From NCBI GenBank assembly GCA_030247885.1, contig JAPDRO010000011.1:434001-498000 (forward strand): a stretch of 64,000 bases of DNA, in the 5' to 3' direction. This document shows, piece by piece, positions 32,982 to 45,309 of the stretch (the stretch's first letter is position 1; each line of letters opens with the position of its first letter). The notes beneath the pieces were generated by a model that was not told the origin of the DNA, did no database searches, and worked only from the letters and a program-made list of their open reading frames with translations. Both the position numbers and the translations under genes were made by a program. This DNA comes from Taxawa tesnikishii (nom. ined.). Taxonomy: Eukaryota; Ascomycota; Dothideomycetes; Dothideales.

Positions 32982-35329
32982 ATGAGCGCTTCGTCGGAAT
33001 CCTCACGCAACGAGCAAAACAGCCCAGCTGCCCCCGGTGAAACAGTCGTTATATACGAACCAGCGCACGACGACGAATGGGATGATGATGACGACATGGA
33101 GTTGTACGAGCCGGCCAGCGAGACCACCGACGACTTTGGAGAGTCTGATATAGATGAGTCGCATTACCATGGTATGCTAACATCTGCGAAACGATTTTGG
33201 TGAAATAGGATTGACCAACTTTAGATGCGGAGGAGAGCCTCGATGGCCTTCCTATTGAGATAGAGTTCGAGATCACCGACGAGGAAAGCCGGGAGACTTC
33301 CGAGGAACCGTCTGGCACCAACGACGAGGACGAGAACGAGGAGGACGAAGACGAAGAGGAAGAAGAGGGAGAGCAGACGGAAACAGAAAACAACCAACAG
33401 CAAGCTGGGCAAAGGCGGCCTATCACCAGTGCGTCCAGAAGAACCGAAGACCTGGGTTGTGCTAACCAGGAGCAGTAACACAACGACAGATCCTGCAACT
33501 CCTCGGGCAAGCTGGCTTACGAGGATTGTTTGCTAACCATGGGGGGCGGATGGTATTGCAGCGAGGGGCAGCCGACGGTGATGATGATGACGACGAGGAC
33601 TTTATGGGCTTGCGCTGGGGGCGGCGAAGACGGCGGCCGAGAGGAGATGGAGGCTACCCCAAAGTCCCAAGCGAAGAGGGCAAGAAGTTGATGGATTCTG
33701 GCACGTTCGGACTCAACGATCGGCGGTCAGGGACGTACGGACGGAAGAAGAAATTGGCATACCGGGCCATGATGCGGGAGCTAGGACTGGGGAACCCAGG
33801 CCGACAGCGAAGTAGCAACAATCTCATCTCACAAAGCCTGATACCCTCCTCGAAGGCGGACATGATCATCAACTACAACGATCGCTGCTATTCTGGTCAG
33901 TTCTCGGACGATGGCAATTTCTTCTTTTCCTGCGCACAAGACTTCAGAGTTCGCATGTACGACACGTCGAATCCATACCGCTGGAGATACTACAAGACCG
34001 TTAACTACCTCGGAGGTCAGTGGACTATTACCGATGCCACTTTGTCTCCGGACAACAGGTATCTCGCCTACAGTTCCATCCGCAGCCAGGTATGCCTCGC
34101 ACCAACCGACCCTGACAACACTGCGGATCCATACCTGCTCGAGTTCTCCGATATGGGGGTCAAGGACGCGTCCCTCGGGGATACCACCCCCACTTCGGAA
34201 TCTGGTCCCTGCGGTTCTCCGGTGATGGACGAGAGGTCGTGGCCGGAACGTCAGATAGCAGTGTGTACGTCTACGATCTAGAGACGCGGCGCAGTATCCT
34301 CAGAATTGAGGGCCACGACGATGATGTCAACGCTGTCTGCTTCGGCGACAAGAACTCGCCGCACATCTTGTATTCAGGGTCAGACGACACGACGCTCAAA
34401 GTCTGGGACCGACGATCCATGGCGGACGGTCAGCCGGCCGGCGTCTTTCTTGGCCACACGGAGGGACTCACGTACATTGACTCGAAAGGCGACGGACGGT
34501 ATGTGCTCAGCAATGCCAAAGACCAGACGATGAAGCTGTGGGACCTGCGCAAGATGATCCCGTCGGAAGAGGCTCGCAAAATCGACCCACGCGATTTCAC
34601 GTCCGGTTTCGACTATCGCTTCACGCCGTACGATGAGTCGGAGCACGAAGCGCATCCGCACGACTGCTCCCTCGTCACCTTCCGTGGCCATAAGGTACTT
34701 AAGACGCTCATCAGGTGCCACTTCTCCCCGCCTGGAAGCACGGATGGGAGGTACGTGTACAGCGGAAGCTACGACGGGAGCGTGTACATCTGGAACATGG
34801 ATGCGACACTGGCGGGTAAGGTCAACGTGTACGAGGCGACGAGGAATACGAGGCCGGCGGAGGATGAGAGATATGTGGACCGGTATAACTACAGCCCCAG
34901 TCAGAGCGAGTGGAGCACGATCGTTAGAGATGCCAGTTGGCATCCCAACGCTCCTGTTATTGCCGGTATGTATTTCCTCTCTCGTCCCCAAACCTAACGC
35001 CCAGTTACACTTCCCAGTCACTATACCCTTCGATGAGACATCGCTGCTGTACAAGAGCACACGTTTTGCTAACACGATGCGCAGCTACGAGTTGGAACGG
35101 TTGGGGCAACGGTCTGGGCACCTGCACCGTACACAGCTGGAACGATGGTAACGCCTCGTCCGACGAATGCGATGACCCAAAGATGGGCGCTCGCGTCGAC
35201 GCCACGCTCAAGCACCAAGACCGCTTCTATGCCAGCTCGGGTCCAGGCATGAGTCAGTTCAGGAGGACGAGGTTGAGGGCTAGGATGGGTGGCCTTGCGG
35301 GTCTTACGAACGATGATGACGATGAATAG
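32982..35329 (+). CDS. DCAF11/WDR23-like WD40 protein
   Basis: Probable substrate receptor of CUL4-DDB1 ubiquitin ligases, as known for animal DCAF11 and plant LEC14B homologues. Exons 32982-33171, 33225-33428, 33476-34965 and 35085-35329 give about 709 residues. The acidic disordered N terminus has long Glu/Asp runs. It is followed by RQILQLLGQAGLRGLFANHGG, LIPSSKADMIINYNDRCYSG and a WD40 propeller (QFSDDGNFFFSCAQDFRVRM, LRIEGHDDDVNAVCF, LYSGSDDTTLKVWDRR, MKLWDLRKM, YVYSGSYDGSVYIWN). The frame breaks once in a G5 run at 34155-34159; adding one G gives GYHPHFGIWSLRFSGDGREV, a family landmark. The last exon has the blade SWNGWGNGLGTCTVHSWND. Confidence 0.93.
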
Positions 35330-35811
35330 GGAATTGAGAGGTACTGTAAGAAGAGAGGGAGTGAGCGGGGTCATTAGGGAACGGGGGTTGTGGAGGGAGC
35401 TTTCGGAAGCGTTGGACTGCATAAGGCGGTGTTTTGAGGGAAAGGAAGGGGGAGGGGCTTGGAAACATCTAGCGTCCAGATATGTGAACACGACCTCCAA
35501 GGCGTGCTTTTACGCCAGATGACTAGATCTATTTCTCCCTTTCGCCCAGCTTTTGTGAAATTCTTGTCTCATCTTAGAAGGAATATAGGATTGCTGAAGC
35601 AGTGGCTCTTTTCTCTAGCCCTGCCCTTGAAAATCCCCCGCTACATCAACGCCGTGTGTGCCCGTGTGCTTGATAGTATACAAACTTCCGTCTTCCCCTT
35701 GATTTCGTTGACCAGAAGCTCCCTCGGGTCGTTTGGTGGCATTCTCTTTGCTCAACTCGACTCCATCGCACTTTCAATAGGTTCGCCGTGAGGTACGAGA
35801 ATTGTGAGACT
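35330..35811. other. Intergenic between convergent genes
   Basis: About 480 bp; nothing recognised. Confidence 0.55.
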
Positions 35812-36324
35812 CTACGCGCCTCCCACCAAAATGTTGTTGACGGGGATGTGTATTAGCTTGACGATGTAGCCGATAACGCCCATGACGACTAGGTAATGCT
35901 AGTTAGGAACGCACAGGCGGGTGGAGAGGGAAGTGATAGTGCTTACGGAAACCGACACCGACTGCCCTTGAAATTTGCACAAATTCGCGTCTGTCGGCTG
36001 TGTGAAGCTGTTAGTTTTGTACTTTGTGCAATGATCGGTGGTTGCTCAGAAAGTGTGGTGTCGACAGTAGGCGCGGGTCCGTCGCCGTACTTCGCCGGCT
36101 TGTTCTCCAGCACTGCGATAGGGGGTGGGAATAGGGTGGATGCGCAGAGCTCCAGGAGTAGAGGAAAAGAATTACGAACGCTTTGTGCAACGATTCAGGA
36201 ATTGGGTGCCGTCCTGATCCGTTCTGTCAGCGTCTGGTGTCAACAGAAGGTGCGATCCACATGCGCAACATACCTTAACGAAGTCCTTGGGGACATCGAG
36301 AAGCTCCTTGACTTGGTCGCTCAT
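35812..36324 (-). CDS. SSS1: Protein transport protein Sec61 gamma (Sss1)
   Basis: Smallest subunit of the ER translocon, a tail-anchored helix that clamps the two halves of Sec61 alpha. The gene is split into four tiny exons: 36324-36274, 36213-36180, 35997-35947 and 35888-35812. Together they encode 70 residues: MSDQVKELLDVPKDFVK, DGTQFLNRCTKP, DRREFVQISRAVGVGF and LVMGVIGYIVKLIHIPVNNI ending LVGGA. All four junctions are GT-AG with matching phases. The match to the family is end to end. A GT-rich microsatellite sits immediately upstream of the ATG. Confidence 0.95.
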
Positions 36325-36326
36325 TG

Positions 36327-36395
36327 TGCTGTGTGTGTTTGTGTGTGTTTGTGTGTGTATGTGTGTGTATGTGTGTGTATGTGTTTGTATGTAGG
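36327..36395. repeat. GT-rich microsatellite in the SSS1 leader
   Basis: TGTGTGTG blocks interrupted by TTTG and TATG, directly upstream of the minus-strand SSS1 ATG, so it would be transcribed as a CA-rich 5' leader or lie at the promoter. Confidence 0.9.
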
Positions 36396-37581
36396 TACGA
36401 CGGGCTGCGGGAGGATGAGACGATAGGTGTGTATGGAGTCGAGTGGGCGTGTGCGCGAGAGGATGTGGTGTCGTATATACGTTGCTGAACAGTCAATTAA
36501 TCCTGGAGAGCGACAATGACAGCTGTCCCAGGGATGCGTTGGCGGAGATTGCCGGATGCGGAGGGCGGAGGAAGGAGGCCGAGACCCGTTTTGGCTTTGC
36601 GATAGGTGAGCGCAGCCTACCGACTTTTCTACAACATATCAACGCTCCTGCACCGCTGTTGCTCCCATGTTCCGCAATCCTCGGACATGGTGCTCGTGCG
36701 GGATCGAGACAGCAGAACGTTGGCGAGCACCATCAAGCCTGTGTTCATGCCCCGAAAAGACGCACTCGGGCCAATAGTGCGCGTCTCCCAGCCCAGCTTG
36801 TTGCTTCCCGAGCGCTGCTGACCTTGCCGAGGGCAGCGAAGATCAGGCCACGAAACACGCCATAGCACACGTCTCCTCAGTGCATCGGATCGTGTCGTCG
36901 TCGCTATGTATTGCCGGCCACTGCCCGCTACGAGGACACGGCTCCGTTGACTTCGGCCGGTCCGACCTCTCTTCGGCAATTAAGCGGCCGGCGGCTCTGG
37001 TGTTTTCACCGTGTTCCTGCATGATGAGGTTAAGATGACGGGCTCTCATTGGCGGACACGCCGTCACCAAGACAGATCCAAGTCCCGTTGCCCTGCGAAA
37101 TTAGACCCCACGAGTCCACCCGCTCTTTTCTCGACCTTCACGTCTGCGTCGCACTGCAAGAGGCAAGCATCTCTGCAGGAGACGTTGCCATCATCTTCCT
37201 TCCATCTGGTGTGTTGACAAACATTCCATCGGTTGAAGACTGACAACCAGCATGCCCGTTACCCGCAGTCAGACGGGGCAAACCCCGAGGTACGTGTGTT
37301 CTACGTGTCTACAGGTGCGGATCGGGTGTTCTGTGTATTGCGTGTTCGAGACGCGACTGTCCATAAGCTAGAGTCTTGAGTCGGAGCGAACGGGCGGAAG
37401 AGACAACACGAAAGAGCGCAACCTCCGCCGCACAATTCTGGTGTCTTTCGCGCCTCAGTACACGTTTGTTGATGTATGATATCGCAGAAAGCCAGAACTT
37501 CCCGAGGGCTTCGTCGAGACTCCTACACGCCGGCGTTCCACCCGCAAGTCGACTGCGCCTGCACGATCGCATTCCCCAGAC
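36396..37581. other. Divergent region SSS1 / ERG4
   Basis: About 1.2 kb. A 71-codon plus-strand ORF (36606-36821) is open but matches nothing and has no splice or conservation support. No gene is called. Confidence 0.5.
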
Positions 37582-39239
37582 ATGGCAGAAAAATCCCTTA
37601 CTGCCCTTCCACATACACAAATCAGCGAGTTGAACGGACATGCAAACGGGCACGCAAACGGACATGCGCCATCTGCGGAGAAGAAGAAGCGGGTGGTGGA
37701 TGGCTGGGAACAAGGTTCGGATCCCAAGGTAGACCGAAACCCACACTACGAGTTTGGCGGCTCATGGGGTGTATCCGCCATGATGATTGGCTTCCCGTTG
37801 CTTATGTGGTACATGTGGCTCGGTGCTACCTACTACGATGGACAATTTCCGACGCGCTCTTCCTCCAGTGAGTCCTGGGGTCACTTTGTCAAGCATCTGG
37901 CGCACCTTGTCTACGAAGGGGCATTCCCACACGCCAGAGCCTGGAAGATCTACTGGGGTTTTTCATCCTCGAGGGCATCTTCTACCTCTACATGCCTGGT
38001 GTTTACAGCAAAGGCAAGCCTCTCCCACATCTGGGTGGAAAGCAGTTGACGTACTACTGCTCTGGAGTTTGGTCGTTTTACTCCACCATTGTGCTCGCCC
38101 TGATCCTGCATATCACCGGCATTTTCAAGCTCTACACCCTCATGGACGAGTTCGGTCCTCTGATGTCTGTCGCGATCCTGTCCGGTTTCCTGGTTTCCAT
38201 TGTCGCTTATGTGTCCGCGCGTCTCCGTGGCGCTGAGCACAGAATGACCGGCTACCCGATCTATGATTTCTTCATGGGCGCGGAGCTCAATCCTAGAATG
38301 TTCGGTATTCTTGATTTCAAGATGTTCTTTGAGGTCCGTCTGCCGTGGTTCATCCTTTTCTTTGTCACTCTTGGTGCAGCTGCACGCCAGTACGAGACCT
38401 TTGGGTACGTGACTGGTGAGGTCGGATTCCTGCTCATGGCGCACTGGCTGTACGCCAACGCTTGCTGCAAGGGCGAGGAGATGATTCCCATCACCTGGTA
38501 AGTTACCGGTTCGGCGCACAGCTATCCTTCGAATGCGGTCCACTAACACCCACAGGGATATGTATTATGAAAAGTGGGGTTTCATGCTCATCTTCTGGAA
38601 CTTAGCCGGCGTGCCCTTGAGTTACTGCCACTGCACGATCTACCTTGCCAACCACGACCCGTCTGTCTACTCGCACTCGTGGCCGACGCTCATCTTCTTC
38701 TATACCTCTTACCTCTTCGCGTACTGGGTCTGGGACACGGGCAATTCGCAGAAAAACATGTTCCGCGCCCAGGAGCGCGGCTACGAGCAGCACCGCAAGA
38801 CATTCCCACAGCTTCCTTGGAAGGCTGTCAAGAACCCCAAGACGATCCAGACCGAGAGCGGCGACACTCTGCTGTGCGATGGATGGTACGGTTACGCGCG
38901 TAAGGTTTGTACAGATCAACACCCCTCCCGTGACCTGAAATGCCGTGCCTAGCTAACGTGTATCTTAGATTCACTACACTTGCGATCTCTACTTTGCGCT
39001 CTGCTGGGGCCTGATCACGGGCTTTAACAGCCCCTTCCCTTGGTTCTACCCCGTCTTCTTCTCTATCATGATTGTTCACCGCGCCACTCGTGACATCCAG
39101 CGCTGCAGGCAGAAGTACGGCGAGGCGTGGAAGGAGTATGAGAGACGTGTTCCTTACCTCTTTATTCCTGTAAGTCGCAATCAACCCATCGCTTGCAATG
39201 TCTGTGGTGCTGACAGAGTCAATCTAGTATGTGATATAA
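37582..39239 (+). CDS. ERG4: Delta(24(24(1)))-sterol reductase (Erg4)
   Basis: Last step of ergosterol synthesis: NADPH-dependent reduction of the C24(28) double bond in the ER membrane. Exons 37582-38497, 38556-38904, 38969-39169 and 39228-39239 give about 492 residues. Signatures: [79 protein letters not shown], and the C terminus [17 protein letters not shown]. The last four codons (YVI and stop) come from a 12-nt exon. Many membrane helices are visible. The frame breaks once in a T5 run at 37959-37963; adding one T gives [20 protein letters not shown] and restores the protein. Confidence 0.95.
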
Positions 39240-42200
39240 TGTATTAGCGGTTGCTTGTACAGCCTGAGAGCGGAGTAAAGGCGAGGACCATGTAGTGCTC
39301 GATCGCGTGGCGGATTATGTTCTTGAAAGGGGTTTTCGAAGCATTAAAATTCAGGGGAGGAGTGAGACGGCATGGTTTGGTCTGGGTGGTCTATGCGTTG
39401 GGCTAACATGGCATTTTTATGGCTGCATGGATAAGCGCCTCAGTCTCCTGGTCTTCGCGTTTCTTGTTCATTTATCGTTTTACCGAGCACAATCGCCTGT
39501 ATATACATGCAAGATCACTATATATCACTCGTTGCACGGGAACCGCGGGATGCGAACCTCTCCACCAGCAGAACTGCGGTCAGGGCACCGGTGAGCAGAG
39601 TGGACTTGCAGCATTGCTGCACATCTTTTCCCAGTTCCATGAATTTCGTATCCCATGATGAGCGACTGCAGTGCGCAGGTATGTAATGACACCTCACCCG
39701 CACGCTTGTGCTTGGATGTAATAGGCCAACGCCCTTGTCGGCTGGCAATCCAAGCGAACCTTTACCCTTGAGTACGACCGCCGTATGAATGTACAGCACT
39801 ATGCCCCAATCTGGAGCTGGGCCAGCGTCAATGGCCCGAATATGTATTCTGCAAAGCCCCTCTGCCTCGGAGAGGACAACGACCGAATGATCTACGACCT
39901 AGAAATACGCCAGCTCAACACTGCATCAAGGCTGATAAAACTTGCAGAACAGGCCATCGAAGCTGGATTGGGCGTCCATGGCCTGACCGAGCAATCGGAG
40001 AAACTCAAGTACACAGGTCTATTCCGACCGCAAAGGGTTCCCGTGCACGCTACTGAACCCGTGGAGCGGAGGCAATATACCTCAACGGTCGCGCGAACCC
40101 CGTGATGAAGCACTGCTGGAGATGCTGTGACCCGGTACTTGACTTGTCCTCTTGGTTAGTAAGAGGAAGCCGGTATCTCACGTCCTGGTGTTGGGCGTGT
40201 CGGTGCGGCAAGCGAAAGTCTGGGAGCGAATTGGGGTATCATATGGTGAGCCCATTGTCTCCAGGGAAACGCCAGGACTAATCAATAACATGGTCTAAAG
40301 TCCATCTGGCTCTGCGTCATACACTACAGTCCAGCAGCTTTACGGTCACGGGTTAACCTGACGACATGATTCTGGAGGACGAGCTTGCTGTACAGTAACA
40401 TGCAGAGGCACTGATACCATCACTTGACAACAAAAACGTGACATGTTTCAGGATAAGGCTTAACCCTCTCATACCTCTTCATTTTGCCAACCTCGGCGCC
40501 TAAAAAGCTGGCCGTTTGCTCCGATCGACAGACAACCACAAAGTTGTAACCACTCCTCTTGTCTAGGTAGGTCAATAACCCTGTAGGTTCGGCAAAACTC
40601 TGTACATCTGATTGCTATTGCTTCCAGGTCAAGCCGGAGTACGACAGTAAGCAGCGCAAGGACTTGATTACTCTCATTTCAGTTCGACCTCTTCTCCCTG
40701 GACTGGAGCAGCTATCGACACTAGAGCACGTTGTCATCCAATCCAATATCTAACGCTGCTTTAGTCTGGGTTTCAGCATTAGGCTCTTTGAGCTTCATCT
40801 TCGATGCCGTCCACGTCGCGACTGAATCTGCCGTCGACGCTCCGGAACATCGTCCACGCCCACGTGTGTCTTGTCGACAATCGGCACTCGCAAGTACCAC
40901 AAACAACGCGAATCCGGGTTCACTGATGCACTGAAAGCCAAGGTCCACTCTTCTGGAGGCGATTGTCGTCGAGGTTCAGAATGTTGCGTTTGTCGTGCCA
41001 ATACGAGAGCAGGATGTTTCTCAAAACCTCGAGCTGGAATCTGGAATTGGAGATTGCTGTGACAACTACCAGTCACGTGCATTCAATCTTAGCCTGTGCT
41101 CGCAGGCTGTAGCGACATTCCAGGAGTCCCGCGGCAAGCATTCTGCGGGTTGCTTGTTCGAACACCGGTGTACCACGCCCAAGATGTGCAGCCATTGCTA
41201 CCCCCAATACTTTGCTGCTACAACACGCGAGGTTGTGAAAGTGTTGTAGTCACTGAGGTCTCCAGATATCAGTCCTCAGCAGAGTGTCAAGTGTGAGGTT
41301 GCCTGACGTAGGTCAGCCTTATAACTGCGTTTTGTCACAAGTTGAGAGTGACAGGGTGCATAGGGTTGACCAATCGCCACGTTCTTAATGTTGCGCGGAG
41401 GTTTGCGAACGCGTGCCCTCTTCTGATCGCAACGCTCCCTAGTGTATTCGAGAGCGTCTTATGTCGACAGCGAGGATGACGTCTTCTATACACAGTAAAC
41501 CATAGTTGAGTTGCTTGTGCACGCCATATAAACTAACGCCCTGCCTCACGCCCGGACGATATTGCGGCTGCGTCGAGACAGTTTGAAGCCGCCGGCGGAT
41601 TCGTGTGTACCGTGGCGGATGGCCATCACTCATACTAGACATTCTTGGGGCGAGTTTTCCGCATGCTTCCGCGCGGACAGCGAATGTGCGGTAAAGGAAC
41701 TGGCATAGCCTAATCGCGTGACCTAAAGTAACGTAAAGCCGGATGCGACCAACTTGCTTCTAAGCGTCCCAAGGCGTTTCTCCATCAAACCCTCTCGCCC
41801 CAGACGTTGTCCTCCTTGCTCTCCAGTGCAGTCTGAGATTGGTGGCGTGGGATGGCTAGCCAAAATTTGTGCAAACAACAAGCCGGGAACTATGTTCTTT
41901 GAGCAAGAACATTGTCTCAGACGTAAGATTGCTTGCGCCTTCTGGGCGAAACCCCATGCGTGTCGTGTTTCGTATGAGCGACAGGAGTCCTTGACATAGA
42001 ACGGTCCTATCAACTATAGAATGTGTGGGGATATTCCTTGTGAAGGCTCTATATTCGCATGAACGCAGGCTTTGTAGAAGCTACTGCTCGATGGCAAGCG
42101 TAACAATAATGGAAAGTACAGTAGCACGTGAGAGATCACCTGATACTCGAGCTCTACTAACCTCTGAGTCCTGTCCACTAATCGGTCCGCTTGACTAGCG

Positions 42201-43844
42201 GTGTATCTTACAATACAGGCTTTGCATTGCGAAGTCAATGACGAAAAACGAAATCCAGCCGTGACGCCAAAAGTTGTTTTTTCGGCGTATGACGTGTGAA
42301 CCTCATCTTCAACCACAAGTAGGTTCTTCAAGCATGGGACATTGATGGCGGGACTGTGGGAGCGGAAGTATCTTGCAGATATATTGAAAACTTTGTACGG
42401 CGGTTGGAGTGACGTGATTCCCAATACAAAGGCATCGTAGTGTAACTCATAATACTCATCCAATAGGTGCTCATGGGTTCCTATGCAGCTGTGGCGTCAA
42501 TGAACTGGCCTGACTGTGGGATGGATCTGTGCGCCTGGAGGTTACGAGACTGGCCCAGAATTGTTGAAAGTGAAACCACAATTGGATGTATATAGCGGAT
42601 AGGAACAACCATTGAACGGTAAAGGTTTGTCCGGGAGCCAGACCATCTTGACCTTGAATTTGCTTGGGAGCGAAAGCTGCCATGATGCGTTGTCTTTGCC
42701 GGGGCTACGTGCCGACTAAATAACTTTAGCCGACTAGTCCTATTGCATGTGCAGAGTTAACGAAATAGAGAACGGATGTATATGGTAAAGGGGGACTGAC
42801 ATAGCGCCGGAACTGTCGTAAGTCAGTGACCCTTGAGAGATTTCACGACTATCCATTCTCTTGATTGGTTTCGACTGGTCCTCGGCCTGGCACTTTCCCC
42901 GGGTAGGCGGCGCTCACCGCTTCTGGTGAGGCTGTGTTAGGCTACTTTTGTACTGCTGTGTCGGACATGGCTGTCTGCGCAGGACCACAAACCAATCCTT
43001 GCATGGCCTTAACGATGGTCGCCCCGCGGGCGAGTCTGCCTTGCTGCTCACGGATCCGGACAAGGAAAGCCGTTGACTCATCGCAAGACCCGTGTGCTTT
43101 GCCTGGGGCTTTTCCTGTCCATGAAAAGCGTTCTCGCATGTGGGTACGTGCAAGGTCAGTTTTGTCTTGCTTGACATGAACACGGGCCCAGCAGATGACC
43201 TCCTTGACATAGATAGATTCAAGGCTTCGGTGTCGAAGCAAAGGTCTCACTAACGACTCCGAGAAGCACTGTTTCAGCAGTAGCCACACCATGCTATATC
43301 CGTAGGCAAACAACACAGGCAGAGCTGCAATGTCCTTGCTCTACTTGACCTGGTAGCTTTGTCGCAGCCTACAGAGGCAAACAGGGCCTAGTACTGAAGC
43401 GTCGATGTAGCTGTCGAGTTGCATTGCGATAGCAGTCAATCAATAAACTGACCTGAGTAATGAGAACCCTGAACCTCACTTTCCGACGTACCCTACACCA
43501 AACTCCCTACTCCTACTTGCATCGTCGATTCGAACAAACTTTCGCTTCGCTTGCCTCTCATTTGCGTGTGACAATGTTTTGCTGTCCATTTTGCGCTCCT
43601 TGTTCATAAGAAGCTATTACATCAGAAGAGGGTATAGTGCTCGCTAACCTTGCTCCCCAAGTGCCTACAATACAGAGTATCCGCTAGGACGACAGCGGTA
43701 TCTGGTGTTATGCCCGTAAGGTTACTACACTTGATTTTACCATGCGCTGTCGTTCAATCCTGACGCACCGCTTTCGGCATTCCGTTCGACCGCGCCTTGG
43801 TCACAATCAGACCACCCCTTCCTATGTGCGTGTCCGAATTTCTT
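39240..43844. other. Gene-poor 4.6-kb stretch
   Basis: Apart from the HET remnant at 39725-40246 I can support no gene here. ORFs are short, overlapping on both strands and lack conserved blocks. Base composition is ordinary, not AT-rich, so this is not an obvious RIP-decayed repeat. Confidence 0.5.
39725..40246 (+). pseudogene. Remnant of a HET-domain (heterokaryon incompatibility-type) protein gene
   Basis: A 127-codon open stretch contains HYAPIWSWASVNGPNMY, the hallmark PSWSWASVDG block that follows the HET domain, then LKYTGLFRPQRV, which resembles the following beta-rich segment. Farther on, HVLVLGVSVRQAKVWERIGV resembles the usual C-terminal end of these proteins. The N-terminal HET domain itself is not seen upstream, and the two parts are not in one continuous frame. 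The most economical reading is a decayed 3' part of a HET gene. Confidence is limited because only short motifs support it. Confidence 0.5.
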
Positions 43845-44714
43845 TCAACCACCCTTCCTGATGCCACCCGTAACAGGGGTGCTGTTAGCGATCTTTCTCC
43901 TCGTGCCTTCGAGAACCTTCTTGACTTGATTCAGCGCCTGCTGCTTCTCCTTTGGCGCCTTGCAGTCTTCGAGTCTATAGGGCGGGCTGATGATGACTGC
44001 GTCGCTGACGATGATCGCTTGTTCGTGCCAACGGGTTGGCATCCTACAACACGCACAAAATGTATTAAACCGGCGTCTTTAGCTTCATGTGCCCTCATGC
44101 ATGTTATGCCATCCCGAGACTGAGCAACGAAAGAAAGTCGCAGGACTCACAGTCTGTGAAACGCATCGAAGATGGCCTGGCCCTCCTTGCTAACGCCCTT
44201 GCCCCTCTTGTTCTCAGCCTCTTTGGCCCTCTTAATTGCATTCTGTTCCTTCTCTCTCAACTTTACAATATCTATCTTCGCAACCTGCGGCACCTGGCCT
44301 TCTTTCACATCCGCGAGAGCCAGCACCTCGAAGCTCTGGACCGCCGCGACGGGCACAATGTGGTAGTCGCCAGGCTGGGATGCGAGTGACGTAGATGGAT
44401 TGGGAGGCGCAGGTTTCGTGTTCAGCGCGAGGAGGTTGGTGCGAGGGTCTGCGGTGAAGAGGGTTCCTTCGAGTGTGAGGGAGGTTGGGGGAAGTGTCGT
44501 TAGGCGGATGCTGAAGAGCGGAGGAAGGACGTCAGCATGGGTGTTTCGTGCAACGTGCTACAAGACGTGGAGCAGAGGGAGAAAAGTGCAGGAGACGAAA
44601 GGAGATATGGGCTCACCGTGCGCCAGCAGAAGTCCCAAGCGCTTCGAGGGTATCTTGCATTGCTTTAGGAGCCGCGCTCTTTCCCGCTGTGGAGTTGCGC
44701 TTGGAATCCGCCAT
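43845..44714 (-). CDS. LSM12 homologue (LSM plus anticodon-binding-like domain)
   Basis: Cytosolic RNA-linked protein; in yeast Lsm12 joins Pbp1 and Pbp4 and associates with ribosomes. Exons 44714-44617, 44510-44151 and 44043-43845 give 218 residues. The start is MADSKRNSTAGKSAAPKAMQ. The LSM part runs GARIRLTTLPPTSLTLEGTL, FTADPRTNLLALNT and YHIVPVAAVQSFEVL. The AD domain follows: VAKIDIVKLREKEQNAIKRA, GVSKEGQAIFDAFHRLMPTRWHEQAI split over two exons, then SDAVIISPPYRLEDC. No frame breaks. All introns are GT-AG, just over 100 bp. Confidence 0.9.
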
Positions 44715-45309
44715 TTCTGTGGGGATATACGTGTCGTGTGACTTTCTTCTATGATATAGCAGTGCCGAAAGCCTTGACCTCGCAGGCGCTCGATGTTGTG
44801 AGGCTATCGATACCGGAGAGGAGAAGTGTGGTCGGGAAAGGGAACACGGCCGGTAAAGGAGCGACACGAAGGAAGAGCATGCGGCGGAAAGGCAAGGAAA
44901 CTGAGGGGAGAGACGTGTGAGTCTTGTTCAACACCTCTTCCTCTCCTCACTCAAAGGTAGAACAACCGGGATTGATATGGAGCGACCGGCGATGCTGTTG
45001 CGTCGAAACACACAAACGGGAGGACGCGGCACGTGCCGAGTGTTTCACTTCGAAACGCGGGCGGCCTTCTTCCATACATGGGACGATCTGTCATCTCACG
45101 GCTACATGCAACGATCAAGTACAACCAACTCTGAACTTATTCGTTGACACAGCTTTGTTGATTCCAAATCCATGTACTTCATCGGTATGTCGTGCCTAGG
45201 TACACATCCAAAGGCTCGCTATCGCTGTAGCTGGCCCGGAATACGCGCGCCGTTCCATTCTATGTCTCCCCACCCAATTTCATCAAAAACAAGATATCAT
45301 GCGAACATT
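44715..45309. other. Intergenic, nothing recognised
   Basis: About 600 bp containing the LSM12 promoter and the 3' flank of the GND gene. Confidence 0.55.

Noticed and set aside
36606-36821. 71-codon plus-strand ORF MSAAYRLFYNIS
   Set aside because: Not recognised, no neighbouring exons and no family match that I can name.
39545-39600. Possible tRNA gene on the minus strand (GAGGTTCGCATCCC, B-box-like)
   Set aside because: No A box at the right distance and no cloverleaf can be drawn.
41325-41350. GTTTTGTCACAAGTT, similar to the end of the 76-bp mobile repeat
   Set aside because: Only about 14 bases match; no second end or target duplication is seen, so a solo repeat is not supported.
42014-42683. 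Two consecutive minus-strand ORFs, one starting MAAFAPKQIQGQDG
   Set aside because: The second lacks an ATG, no splice pair joins them convincingly and no domain is recognisable.
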